A DNA stretch of 64,000 bases from Pelagisphaera sp964404745 (GTDB taxonomy: Bacteria; Verrucomicrobiota; Verrucomicrobiia; Opitutales; Opitutaceae), in assembly GCA_964404745.1 (NCBI GenBank), contig CAYOLG010000014.1:1-64000 (forward strand). The letters are read 5' to 3'. The first letter of the stretch is position 1; the number at the start of each line of letters is the position of its first letter. Under the pieces are notes generated by a model, which saw only the letters and a list, made by a program, of their open reading frames with translations, searched no databases and was not told the DNA's origin. This document shows positions 22,725 to 32,168 of this stretch, piece by piece. Position numbers and translations under genes: made by a program.

Positions 22725-23567
22725 TTAATCTTCCCACTCGCTTTCGAGCTTCTCAGCTTTGTCGTCGTGCTTCTTTTTTAGGAAGACCGACACGAGTATC
22801 GAGATCTCATAGAGAATCCACAATGGTCCCGCTAGAGCCAACTGAGTGACCGGTTCCGGCGGGGTCAAAATAGCCGCGAGGATCACAATGGATAGGATGA
22901 TGTAGCGACGATACTGCCGAAGCTGTTCCGGAGTGACGACTCCAATCGTCACCAGCACTATAATCGCCAAGGGCATCTGGAAAGCGATCCCTAATCCCAA
23001 AATGGTGAAGGTAAGAAAGCCAAAGTAGTTGCTGGTCGTCCACAGCATCTGGAATCCCAACAGACTATTGAACCAGATAACGGCGGTAATGGTTCGAGGC
23101 AGCAATATGTAATAGCCGAATGCGCAGCCCAAAAGAAAGAGAAACAGGACGGCAAACGAGCCAGGCATAAGGATCTTCTTTTCTCGTACCGTCAATGCGG
23201 GAGCCAAAAAGCGGCCAAGGTAGTATATAAAAAATGGTGACGCTACCATGAGGCCGATAATGACCCCAATCAGGAGCATAGCCATGAACACTCCCGTAAC
23301 ATTGTAAGTCGTCAGTCCGCCAAAAACGACCATTCTCTCAGCTTCCGGAAGATGGGAATAATTAGCCTCTAAAGGAGACAGGAGCAGATCTTTAACCTCC
23401 ACGATGAATATCATGGAGGCGACGAACGCTATCATGAATATCGCAATGGGCTTGAGCAGCGACCAGCGGAGCTCTTCCAAATGCTCCAGAAATCCCATAT
23501 GCTTGGGATCGCCAGCCCATTCTGGCTCGTCGTCATCAGGTTCGTGATATGGCTCGATATCGCTCAT
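22725..23567 (-). CDS. tatC: Sec-independent protein translocase TatC
   Basis: The 280-residue membrane protein carries GFLEHLEELRWSLLKP, in which the cytoplasmic Glu of HLxELR binds twin-arginine signals, and six hydrophobic helices with conserved FGxxYY-like and GIAFQMPL segments. The N-terminal 20 residues are acidic and the C-terminal tail is charged (KKKHDDKAEKLESEWED). TatC is the receptor of the twin-arginine pathway for folded proteins. tatA is not adjacent. At least one protein here, the PhoX-like protein at 28064, has a matching RRxFxK signal. Confidence 0.95.
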   Translation of the reverse strand: MSDIEPYHEPDDDEPEWAGDPKHMGFLEHLEELRWSLLKPIAIFMIAFVASMIFIVEVKDLLLSPLEANYSHLPEAERMVVFGGLTTYNVTGVFMAMLLIGVIIGLMVASPFFIYYLGRFLAPALTVREKKILMPGSFAVLFLFLLGCAFGYYILLPRTITAVIWFNSLLGFQMLWTTSNYFGFLTFTILGLGIAFQMPLAIIVLVTIGVVTPEQLRQYRRYIILSIVILAAILTPPEPVTQLALAGPLWILYEISILVSVFLKKKHDDKAEKLESEWED

Positions 23568-23793
23568 TCAAACTTTCAAGCCCAGTTAAATGAACAAGGG
23601 ATTCCAGCCGGGCAACTCCAATTTCCTTTCCTCGAGGTTCGAATCAACCCGGTTGGAGCCCTTAATCTCAGCCTGTTGATCAATCCCATTGACAGATGGA
23701 GATCCGTCCTTATGAGGGTCCCTTTTCTTAGAGGAGAAGGTTCTATATTTGCACCCTCCTCATACATCGCAAATCCAAATTAGTTCAATAAGG

Positions 23794-26553
23794 ATGCCAT
23801 CCAAAACCACTGCGAAAAAAGCGAAGAAGACTGCGGGTAAACGCGCTTCTAAAGCCATAAAATACGTTTACTCGTTCGGCAAGAAGACCGACGGTAACGC
23901 TAAAATGAAGGAATTGCTCGGCGGAAAAGGCGCCAATCTAGCGGAAATGGCTGCCATCGGCCTTCCCGTTCCGGGCGGTTTCACCATCACAACGGAGGTC
24001 TGTACGGCCTACTACGACAATGGTCGCAAGTACCCAGCCGAGCTCAAAGGCCAGGTGGAAAATGCCATCAAAATCGTAGAACGCGAATCTGGCAAAAAGT
24101 TTGGCGATCCTAAAAACCCGCTTCTCTTTTCCGTCCGTTCCGGCGCTCGTGAATCCATGCCGGGCATGATGGATACGATTTTAAATCTCGGCCTCAACGA
24201 CAAGACAGTCGCCGGATTAGCCAAACTCACCGACAACGGGCGTTTCGCCTACGACTGCTATCGCCGCTTCATCCAGATGTATGGCGATGTTGTAATGGGT
24301 GTTCAATCACGCAACGAGTTTGAGCCTGAGCCCTTCGAGCATGTACTGGAAGGCGTTAAGAAAGAAGTGGGCGTTGAGATCGATTCCGATCTCACCGAAG
24401 AGAACAACAAAGAGGTAATCCGTCGTTTCCAGAAGCTGATCAAGGATCGTACCGGAGGCGAATTCCCTCAAGACGTTCACAAGCAGCTGGATGGGGCCGT
24501 GGGCGCGGTATTCAACTCCTGGCAGAACGAGCGAGCCATCCTCTATCGCCAGAAGTACGGCATCCCCGCTGAATGGGGAACCGCCGTAAACGTGCAGCTC
24601 ATGGTATTCGGAAACTTGGGAGAAACTTCCGGCACAGGCGTCGCCTTTACTCGCGACCCCGCTAACGGAGAAAACGTCTTCTATGGAGAATACCTGATCA
24701 ATGCTCAAGGCGAGGACGTTGTCGCCGGTGTCCGCACACCGCACCCAATCGCTCAACTCGAGCAAGATATGCCGAAGTCTTTCAAAGAGCTTTGCGCGGT
24801 ACGCACGAAGCTAGAAAAGCATTTTGGCGATGTTCAAGACTTCGAATTCACTATCGAGGATGGAACCCTATACATGCTGCAAACGCGTAACGGGAAACGT
24901 ACGGGACTCGCAGCCGTTCGCATCGCCGTGGAAATGACCAAGCAGCGGTTGATGAACCAAAAGACCGCTGTCACCAAGATCCCAGCCGATCAGATTTCGA
25001 GCCTACTCGTTCCTATTTTCGATACGGCTTCCATCAAAAAAGCGACATTGATGGCGACCGGTCTGCCTGCGGGCCCTGGCGCGGCTTCCGGAAAGATCGT
25101 CTTCAACGCGTCCGACGCCGAGAAGGAAGTAGCTAAAGGCAATTCAGTGGTCCTTTGCCGCGAAGAAACCTCTCCAGAAGATCTCCGCGGAATGATCGCT
25201 TCAGACGGCATCCTCACCTCTCGTGGTGGCGTTTCCTCGCACGCGGCTCTAGTTGCTCGCCAAATGGGTAAGGTTTGCATCTGCGGAGCCTCGGACATCG
25301 ATATCAATTACACGAATCGAACGCTTTCCGCCGGCAAGACGGTTCTGGACGAAGGAGACTACATCTCTATCGACGGTACCACTGGCCAAATTTTCGCGGG
25401 CCACGTAGCAACCGCTCCTTCAGAAGTATCGCAGGTTCTGGCGGGCAAGATGAAGGCGGAGAAGAGCTACACTTATCAGCTCTTCGACCAAGTGATGAAG
25501 TGGGCCGATAAATACCGCAAGATGGGTGTCCGCACCAATGCGGATTCGCCCACGCAATCGAAAGCGGCTATCGCTCTCGGGGCTGAAGGAATCGGTCTGT
25601 GCCGCACGGAGCACATGTTCTTCGAGGGCGACCGCATCACCTACATGCGGGAAATGATTCTCGCTAGCGATGAATCGGCTCGCAAAAAGGCCCTCAAAAA
25701 GCTGCTGCCTTTCCAACGCAAGGACTTCAGTGGATTGTTCAAAGCCATGGATGGCCGCCCGGTCACCATTCGCCTGCTCGACCCGCCATTGCACGAGTTC
25801 TTGCCTCACGACGACGAAGCCCGTCGCTCGTTGGCTGATCACCTCGGCGTCTCCGTTGATGCTGTCACCGAGCGCGTGCATGCCTTGCACGAGGAAAACC
25901 CAATGCTCGGACATCGTGGCTGCCGCCTGGGTATCTCGTATCCAGAAATCACGGAAATGCAGGCCAGAGCTATCTTCGAAGCCGCCGCTCAAGTGCTAAA
26001 GCTGAAGAAGAAAGTCAAAGTGAATCCTGAAATCATGATTCCTCTGGTAGGCTTCCAAGACGAACTGGACAATCAAGTCGGTATCGTTCACCGAGTCGCA
26101 AAAGAGGTTCAGAAAGACAAGGGCGTTAAGATCAACTACCTCGTTGGAACCATGATCGAAGTCCCTCGAGCGGCCGTAACCGCAGCCGAGATCGCCAAGA
26201 CGGCGCAATTCTTCAGCTTCGGAACCAACGACTTGACGCAGACTACACTCGGCATGAGCCGAGACGATGCGGGGAGCTTCTTGGGCAAGTACAAAGACCT
26301 CGACATCCTGCCACAGAATCCATTTGCCACCATCGATCAGGCTGGTGTTGGGGCATTGGTTCAGCTAGGAGTCGACGGTGGCAAATCCACCAACCCGAAC
26401 ATCAAGCTCGGCATTTGCGGGGAACACGGCGGCGATCCTCAATCCGTCAAGTTCTGCCACCGAGCGGGTCTCACCTACGTGAGCTGCTCGCCCAACCGAG
26501 TTCCGGTTGCCCGTCTTGCGGCTGCTCAAGCAGCCATCGAGGCGGGTGCTTAG
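23794..26553 (+). CDS. ppdK: Pyruvate, phosphate dikinase
   Basis: The 919-residue protein has the three PPDK parts: the nucleotide-binding GGKGANLAEMAAIGLPVPGG, the swivelling phosphohistidine segment SRGGVSSHAALVARQMG with His483, and the C-terminal pyruvate-binding barrel ending RAGLTYVSCSPNRVPVARL with catalytic Cys898. It interconverts pyruvate, ATP and phosphate with phosphoenolpyruvate, AMP and diphosphate, serving glycolysis or gluconeogenesis. The N-terminus MPSKTTAKKAKKTAGKRASK is an unusual basic extension before the normal KYVYSFGKK start. A TTG at 23749, preceded by GAGGAGAAGG, is an alternative start adding 15 residues. A terminator follows at 26587-26622. Confidence 0.96.
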   Translation: MPSKTTAKKAKKTAGKRASKAIKYVYSFGKKTDGNAKMKELLGGKGANLAEMAAIGLPVPGGFTITTEVCTAYYDNGRKYPAELKGQVENAIKIVERESGKKFGDPKNPLLFSVRSGARESMPGMMDTILNLGLNDKTVAGLAKLTDNGRFAYDCYRRFIQMYGDVVMGVQSRNEFEPEPFEHVLEGVKKEVGVEIDSDLTEENNKEVIRRFQKLIKDRTGGEFPQDVHKQLDGAVGAVFNSWQNERAILYRQKYGIPAEWGTAVNVQLMVFGNLGETSGTGVAFTRDPANGENVFYGEYLINAQGEDVVAGVRTPHPIAQLEQDMPKSFKELCAVRTKLEKHFGDVQDFEFTIEDGTLYMLQTRNGKRTGLAAVRIAVEMTKQRLMNQKTAVTKIPADQISSLLVPIFDTASIKKATLMATGLPAGPGAASGKIVFNASDAEKEVAKGNSVVLCREETSPEDLRGMIASDGILTSRGGVSSHAALVARQMGKVCICGASDIDINYTNRTLSAGKTVLDEGDYISIDGTTGQIFAGHVATAPSEVSQVLAGKMKAEKSYTYQLFDQVMKWADKYRKMGVRTNADSPTQSKAAIALGAEGIGLCRTEHMFFEGDRITYMREMILASDESARKKALKKLLPFQRKDFSGLFKAMDGRPVTIRLLDPPLHEFLPHDDEARRSLADHLGVSVDAVTERVHALHEENPMLGHRGCRLGISYPEITEMQARAIFEAAAQVLKLKKKVKVNPEIMIPLVGFQDELDNQVGIVHRVAKEVQKDKGVKINYLVGTMIEVPRAAVTAAEIAKTAQFFSFGTNDLTQTTLGMSRDDAGSFLGKYKDLDILPQNPFATIDQAGVGALVQLGVDGGKSTNPNIKLGICGEHGGDPQSVKFCHRAGLTYVSCSPNRVPVARLAAAQAAIEAGA

Positions 26554-26586
26554 TCGCTTGCTTTCCTGGCAACTCAATTTATCCGC

Positions 26587-26622
26587 AACGCCCTGCTCTC
26601 AACCACGAGAGCGGGGCGTTTT
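26587..26622 (+). terminator. Terminator of ppdK
   Basis: AACGCCCTGCTCTC (26587-26600) and GAGAGCGGGGCGTT (26607-26620) form a 14-bp stem with one mismatch around AACCAC, followed by TTTT. Confidence 0.85.
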
Positions 26623-26650
26623 CGTAGCCGGAAACCGGTCATAGCCAGTC

Positions 26651-27928
26651 GTGTTTGATCTTGAGGAAAATCGGCAGAAGGTTCAACGGGCCTTGCTTCT
26701 AGGCATTCAGCAGCCTGATATGTCGCGTCAGGAAACTGAATACCTGCTTGATGAATTGGCGGAATTGACCACGAACTTGGATATTCCTATCGTTGATCGC
26801 ATCATCGTAAAGCTTCGTAAGCCGTCGCCTCCCTATCTTCTAGGCAAGGGAAAACGGGAAGAGATTATCGAGCTCACTCAGGAAAAGAATATCGATGTGA
26901 TCATATTCGATGAAGAGCTCACTCCGGCCCAACAGCGGAATTGGGAACGGGAAGCGAAGATTTGCGTCATCGACCGCCAAGAAGTGATCATCGACATCTT
27001 TTCTGAAAGAGCTCAAACCAAGGAGGCCGTTCTGCAAGTGGCTTTGGCCCGCATGGAATACTCCCTCCCCCGACTCACTCGAGCTTGGACGCATTTGAGT
27101 CGCCAGCGAGGCGGTATGACTGGAGCTCGCGGCCAAGGGGAAACCCAATTGGAGGCGGACCGGCGCATAGTCAACGACCGCATCGCCGCTGTTAAGCGGG
27201 AGCTCAAGGAGGTTATCCAGCATCGCCAAGTGCAGCGGGCCAAACGTCTGAGGAAACCCGTACCCACCGTATCCATCGTTGGCTATACGAATGCCGGGAA
27301 GTCCTCTTTGCTAAACGCTTTGACCGATTCAAAAGCCCTCGCGGAGGATAAGCTGTTCGCCACCTTGGATCCAACGACAAGGCGACTAGATCTGGACGAG
27401 AGCCAGCACGTGCTCCTGACAGACACCGTCGGATTTGTGCGGCGCCTTCCCCACCGGCTCGTGGAAGCCTTCAAAGCGACCCTCGAGGAAGCGGTTGTCG
27501 CCGACCTATTGATACACTTGGTTGATATTTCTAGTTCGGAATCGGATAGCCACATAAAAACAACCGAAGCCGTTCTATCCGAAATCGGGGCCAACAAAAA
27601 TCCGAGCCTAATTGTTTTCAACAAAATTGATCGGCTGGAAAACAGCGATAAGCAAGAACGCTTGGCCCTTCTCTATCCCAAAGCCATATTCGTCAGCGCG
27701 AAGACAGGAGAAGGTTTGGACAGGTTGAAATCCCGCATCTCCGAATCCCTGAACGCCAAGCTGCGACCAACAAAACTATTGATTCCTCACAATCGCTACG
27801 ACGTGGTTTCCCAGTTGCACGCCTGTGGAGGCCTCAAAAGCTCAAAATCCGAGGAGGATGGCGTCCATATCGAAGGCCTATTCCCCGCTAGCATGCAAGG
27901 AGTCATCGAACCGTATCTCGTCAAGTAG
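26651..27928 (+). CDS. hflX: GTPase HflX
   Basis: The 425-residue protein starts at GTG 26651. The N-terminal part has PSPPYLLGKGKREEI and ELTPAQQRNWE, then RLTRAWTHLSRQRGGMTGARGQGE, which is diagnostic of HflX. The G domain shows G1 GYTNAGKSSLLN, G3 TDTVGF and G4 FNKID. HflX binds the 50S subunit and splits stalled or hibernating ribosomes under stress. It is preceded by the ppdK terminator, so it has its own promoter; it is not linked to hfq here. Confidence 0.95.
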   Translation: MFDLEENRQKVQRALLLGIQQPDMSRQETEYLLDELAELTTNLDIPIVDRIIVKLRKPSPPYLLGKGKREEIIELTQEKNIDVIIFDEELTPAQQRNWEREAKICVIDRQEVIIDIFSERAQTKEAVLQVALARMEYSLPRLTRAWTHLSRQRGGMTGARGQGETQLEADRRIVNDRIAAVKRELKEVIQHRQVQRAKRLRKPVPTVSIVGYTNAGKSSLLNALTDSKALAEDKLFATLDPTTRRLDLDESQHVLLTDTVGFVRRLPHRLVEAFKATLEEAVVADLLIHLVDISSSESDSHIKTTEAVLSEIGANKNPSLIVFNKIDRLENSDKQERLALLYPKAIFVSAKTGEGLDRLKSRISESLNAKLRPTKLLIPHNRYDVVSQLHACGGLKSSKSEEDGVHIEGLFPASMQGVIEPYLVK

Positions 27929-28063
27929 CTCTGGTTAGGTTTCAGGGTGGCGGGAGATCTCGCTCCTTCGTCGCGTCCCGGCGCAATTTGGTAAATATGC
28001 TCTCGAGGATGGACAATTCCCCATTCCTCCTGTCAAACTGCTAAAAATAGCAAATTACCAAAT

Positions 28064-29476
28064 ATGACTACCAGCAATCGCCGAGAATTCGTCAAAAACT
28101 CCGTCTTCAGCGCCGGCTTTCTAGGGCTCAGCGCCTGTGTCGCCAATTACGCCTACGCCCAACGTTCAGGCTCGACCGGACCCTCACCGCTTTCGGCTAC
28201 CGGCTACGGGCCCTTGCAGACCGATCCCCAAGGTCGCCTGCGCTTGCCCAAAGGATTCAGCTACAAGGTTTTTTCCCAGGCCGGCGAAACGATGGATGAT
28301 GGATTCACCGTCCCGGCCGCTCACGATGGGATGAACGCTTTTCCCGGACCTGACGGATTGACCCTGCTGGTTCGCAATCACGAAATGAGCCCCCTGGATT
28401 CAAGCGACAATCCATATTCGAAATCGAAAGCCTGGAAGAATCTGGAGCCTGGCAAACTTTACGATGCCGGCAAGTCCGGCACCCAGATTCATGGAGGCAC
28501 GACCACACTCGTATTCGATACGCGTACACAAGAACTTAAACGGCATTATCTATCGCTTGCCGGCACCATTCGCAACTGCTCCGGAGGATCGACTCCCTGG
28601 GGATCTTGGATCACTTGCGAGGAAACCACGGCTCGAGCTGACGACAAGCTGCATGTGGACCACGGCTACAATTTTGAAGTGCCTGCCAATTACGAAATCG
28701 GATTGGCCAATCCCATTCCCTTAAAGGAAATGGGCCGATTTAATCACGAGGCCGTTGCCGTAGATCCGGCCAGCGGAGTCGTCTATCAAACGGAAGATCG
28801 CCCAGACGGATTAATATATCGTTTCATTCCTAATCAACGCGGACAGCTAGCCAAAGGCGGTCGATTGCAAGCATTGGCTATTAAGGGATCGCCTTCCGTC
28901 GATACTCGCAACTGGAAAGAAATGAATCAGCCGCTCTTCCCCCAAAAAGAGCTAGTAAAAGTCGAATGGATCGATATTGAAGACTATGAGTCGCCCAATG
29001 ACGACATGCGTTTTGCGGGATTCGAGGCTGGAGCAGCTAGATTCGCTAGAGGCGAAGGCATGTTCTACGGGAACGGAGAAATCTATTTCGCCTGCACCAA
29101 TGGCGGTGCCAAGAAATATGGGCAAATTTTCCGCTACAAGCCGAGTCCTAGCGAAGGTTTGGCAGGAGAGGAAAACGATCCGGGAACTTTGGAGCTATTT
29201 ATCGAAAGTCAGGATCTTGAACTGCTCAAGGCCTGCGACAATCTGACCGTCGCCCCTTGGGGTGATATCGTGATTTGCGAGGACGACGGGGGTAGCAGCG
29301 CCATTGTCGGCATCACTCCTGAAGGGAAAATGTACACAATCGCCCACGTAGATATGGATAGCGAAGTCGCCGGCGGTTGCTTTTCTCCTGATGGCACTAC
29401 CTTTTTTGTCAATATCCAGAAAAATCCTGGCCAAACTCTGGCGATAACTGGACCTTGGAGATCGAGAATCGGGTAA
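28064..29476 (+). CDS. PhoX-like DUF839 phosphatase family protein with Tat signal
   Basis: The 470-residue protein opens MTTSNRREFVKNSVFSAGFL, a twin-arginine signal (RREFVK) followed by a hydrophobic stretch. The mature part has LRLPKGFSYKVFS, LLVRNHEMSPLD, GGTTTLVFDT, WGSWITCEET and RFNHEAVAVDP, which match the six-bladed propeller of PhoX/DUF839 proteins. PhoX enzymes are calcium- and iron-dependent alkaline phosphatases exported by Tat. The GxxxGG and metal-site Glu residues are consistent, but the exact activity is inferred. An encoded tatC lies 5 kb away. Confidence 0.88.
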   Translation: MTTSNRREFVKNSVFSAGFLGLSACVANYAYAQRSGSTGPSPLSATGYGPLQTDPQGRLRLPKGFSYKVFSQAGETMDDGFTVPAAHDGMNAFPGPDGLTLLVRNHEMSPLDSSDNPYSKSKAWKNLEPGKLYDAGKSGTQIHGGTTTLVFDTRTQELKRHYLSLAGTIRNCSGGSTPWGSWITCEETTARADDKLHVDHGYNFEVPANYEIGLANPIPLKEMGRFNHEAVAVDPASGVVYQTEDRPDGLIYRFIPNQRGQLAKGGRLQALAIKGSPSVDTRNWKEMNQPLFPQKELVKVEWIDIEDYESPNDDMRFAGFEAGAARFARGEGMFYGNGEIYFACTNGGAKKYGQIFRYKPSPSEGLAGEENDPGTLELFIESQDLELLKACDNLTVAPWGDIVICEDDGGSSAIVGITPEGKMYTIAHVDMDSEVAGGCFSPDGTTFFVNIQKNPGQTLAITGPWRSRIG

Positions 29477-29549
29477 CGCCAGATTCCCTCGCCCTAGAAT
29501 CCGAATCTTTGGGATTCACACAGGCCAACCAGCGAGCAATCTCAAAATT

Positions 29550-30302
29550 GTGTCTGCTTTCCAATCAATCGAAAATCAAGTGGCGCTAGTAACCGGAGCC
29601 GGATCCGGCATCGGTCTAGCCGTTTCCCGGCAATTCAGCAAAGAAGGTGTTCGTGTCGCGCTTTTGGATACGGATGCCAATAAGCTGGATAAAGCAGCCG
29701 CCTTCCAAAAAGGCGATTTCCTTAAGATCGTCGCGGATGTTAGCTCGGAGTCCGAAGTACGAGCCGCCGTCGCCAAAATAAAAGAGTCTTATGGGCAAAT
29801 CGATATTGTCGTGAATGCGGCTGGGATTGCCGGAATAACCGGTGACACGATAGAAAACATACCAGTCGACAATTTTATCCAGGTATTCCAAGTCAATCTC
29901 TTAGGGTCCTTCAATATCGCCAAAGCGGTCCTACCCGTAATGAAAGGGCGAAACTATGGGCGCATCCTCCTCATCGCCTCGATCGCCGGCAAGGAGGGCA
30001 ATGCCGGCATGGCCTCGTATTCCGCAACAAAAGCCGGCGTAATCGGGCTTACGAAAGCGATAGGAAAAGAGTATGCCGAGACGGGGATCACCGTAAACTC
30101 CTTGGCTCCAGCAGTAATAAAAACTCCGATACACGATACTATCCCGCAAGAGCAGATCAACTACATGACCGACAAGATTCCTATGAAACGCTGCGGGGAG
30201 CTCGAGGAAATCGTATCGGCAATCCGGTTTATCGTCTCCCCGGAAAACAGTTTTACGACGGGTTTTTGCTACGACCTGTCCGGCGGTCGAGCAACGTACT
30301 GA
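29550..30302 (+). CDS. Short-chain dehydrogenase/reductase
   Basis: The 250-residue classical SDR starts at GTG 29550 with no ATG close by. It has the NAD(P) motif TGAGSGIG, NAAGIAG, Ser in LIASIAGKEGNAG, and the catalytic YSATKAGVIGL with Tyr and Lys, and ends with the usual NSFTTGFCYDLSGGRATY. The first acidic residue after the second strand (LLDTD) suggests NAD rather than NADP. Closest family types act on 2-dehydro-3-deoxy sugar acids or 3-oxoacyl groups; the substrate here is unknown. It lies 73 bases after the PhoX-like gene on the same strand. Confidence 0.9.
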   Translation: MSAFQSIENQVALVTGAGSGIGLAVSRQFSKEGVRVALLDTDANKLDKAAAFQKGDFLKIVADVSSESEVRAAVAKIKESYGQIDIVVNAAGIAGITGDTIENIPVDNFIQVFQVNLLGSFNIAKAVLPVMKGRNYGRILLIASIAGKEGNAGMASYSATKAGVIGLTKAIGKEYAETGITVNSLAPAVIKTPIHDTIPQEQINYMTDKIPMKRCGELEEIVSAIRFIVSPENSFTTGFCYDLSGGRATY

Positions 30303-30429
30303 ATGCCGTTCTCTCTAGAGAAGCGACTCGAAACCAACTCCGCGAACCCTAACAAGCCCAAGAGCGTCTCCAAGCGGCGGAAAGCCGCTTGACCCATCGG
30401 AGCGACTTTCTAAGTTCCACCTTCTTCCT

Positions 30430-32061
30430 ATGATTAACCTAGTCGACGTGTCGCTTCGCTACGGCGAAAAAGTCATCTACAACAAGATCTCCGCAACAAT
30501 CGGCGTTCGAGATCGCATTGGACTGGTAGGTTCGAATGGATCGGGCAAGTCTACGCTTATCAAATTGCTGCTCGGCGAGTCGGAGATCGATAGGGGGGAA
30601 GTTGAGCGACCTGCTTATGTCACTCTTGGCTACCTCCCTCAAGACGGTATCGAAGTAAAAGGCAAATCTCTCTACGATGAAGTCTCCACCGCTTTCGAAG
30701 ACGCCCTCGAACTGCAAAAGAATATCGACGAAGCGGATGAGAAGATGCTGGAGATGGACACCAGTTCCGAGGAGTACTACGAACTCCTCGATCAGATCGG
30801 AACCTGGGAACAGAAGCTGGAAGCCCACGAACCAGCCAAGATGAAATCGAGAATCGAGAAGACTCTCATGGGGCTAGGATTCGAGGTGTCCGATCTCGAG
30901 CGAGATACCGGCGAATTTTCGGGAGGGTGGCAGATGCGTATCGCCTTAGCCAAGCTACTGCTCAAGGAACCTTCCCTCTTACTCCTCGATGAGCCAACCA
31001 ACCACTTGGATATTATCTCCCAACAATGGCTCGAGGACTATCTAACCCGCTACGAAGGTTCGCTCATGGTCATCTCCCACGACAGGGCATTTCTCGATGC
31101 GGTAACTAATCGCACCATTCACCTGTCCATGGGCCGCCTCACTTCCTACAGCGGCAACTATTCATTCTACGTCAACCAGGAGGCAGCCGACCTGGAAACG
31201 CTGCGGAAAAAGGTGAAGAATCAACAGACGGAAATCCAACGGCAGAAGGACTTTATCAACCGCTTTCGTGGCAATGTGAAGAAGGCATCGCTCGTGCAAA
31301 GCCGCATGAAAGATCTGGAGAAGATGGAAATCATCAAGCTTCCGCCCCAGGAAAAGAAGATCTTTTTCCGTTTCCCGCCTCCCCCGCCCGGTAGCGCCAA
31401 AGTGATCGAACTGCAGAACGTATCCAAATCCTACGGAAACGTGCAGGTATTCAAAGGACTGGACTTCCATATCGAGAAAGGCGATCGACTAGCTGTGGTT
31501 GGAATCAATGGAGCCGGTAAATCGACTTTGGCTCGGATCCTCGCGGGCGTGGAACCCTTTCAAGAGGGCGAACGCGCCTTGGGCATCAATACAGTTCTCG
31601 CTTACTTCGCCCAGCAACAGGCCGACGAGCTAGATCCCAATAAAACGGTTCTCGAAGAGGTAGAACAAGCATCCGCGGACGCGGAAAGAGAGGAATCGAA
31701 TCCACGTGCCGTGCTGGGAGCCTTGCTTTTCCGCAAAGACGATGTATTCAAAAAAACCTCTGTTCTGTCCGGGGGAGAGCGGAATCGCCTAGCCTTGGCC
31801 AAAATGCTGATGAAGGAAGCCAACACCATTATCCTTGATGAGCCGACCAATCACTTGGACATCAAAAGCAAGGAGATCCTTCAAGACGCGATTCGCGAGT
31901 TCGATGGAACCGTTATCCTCGTTAGTCACGATCGGGACTTTCTCGATCCCATCGTGAACAAGGTTCTCGAGGTGAGCAAAACCGGCACCCGAATGTTAAC
32001 CTGCAACGTCAGCGAGTACCTCGAACGGCTGAGAGAAGAGCAAGGCTCGCTGGCAAGGTAA
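30430..32061 (+). CDS. ABC-F family ATPase (EttA/Uup/YkpA type)
   Basis: The 543-residue protein has two ATPase modules without membrane domains. Module 1 shows Walker A GSNGSGKSTLIK, signature FSGGWQMRIAL and Walker B LLLLDEPTNHLD; module 2 shows GINGAGKSTLAR, LSGGERNRLAL and TIILDEPTNHLD. The linker between them is a charged helix (ETLRKKVKNQQTEIQRQK), the P-site tRNA interaction motif of ABC-F proteins. Such proteins act on the ribosome in translation or antibiotic protection. The exact subgroup is not resolved from this reading. Confidence 0.93.
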   Translation: MINLVDVSLRYGEKVIYNKISATIGVRDRIGLVGSNGSGKSTLIKLLLGESEIDRGEVERPAYVTLGYLPQDGIEVKGKSLYDEVSTAFEDALELQKNIDEADEKMLEMDTSSEEYYELLDQIGTWEQKLEAHEPAKMKSRIEKTLMGLGFEVSDLERDTGEFSGGWQMRIALAKLLLKEPSLLLLDEPTNHLDIISQQWLEDYLTRYEGSLMVISHDRAFLDAVTNRTIHLSMGRLTSYSGNYSFYVNQEAADLETLRKKVKNQQTEIQRQKDFINRFRGNVKKASLVQSRMKDLEKMEIIKLPPQEKKIFFRFPPPPPGSAKVIELQNVSKSYGNVQVFKGLDFHIEKGDRLAVVGINGAGKSTLARILAGVEPFQEGERALGINTVLAYFAQQQADELDPNKTVLEEVEQASADAEREESNPRAVLGALLFRKDDVFKKTSVLSGGERNRLALAKMLMKEANTIILDEPTNHLDIKSKEILQDAIREFDGTVILVSHDRDFLDPIVNKVLEVSKTGTRMLTCNVSEYLERLREEQGSLAR

Positions 32062-32168
32062 GCAAGCCTGCGATGGCCTCTACACACTCCTAGGAGCGTC
32101 CCACGCTATGCGGGGAAGCGATACTTTTCTAGATTGTTAAAGCTGATCCGCGATACGATACCCGAATC

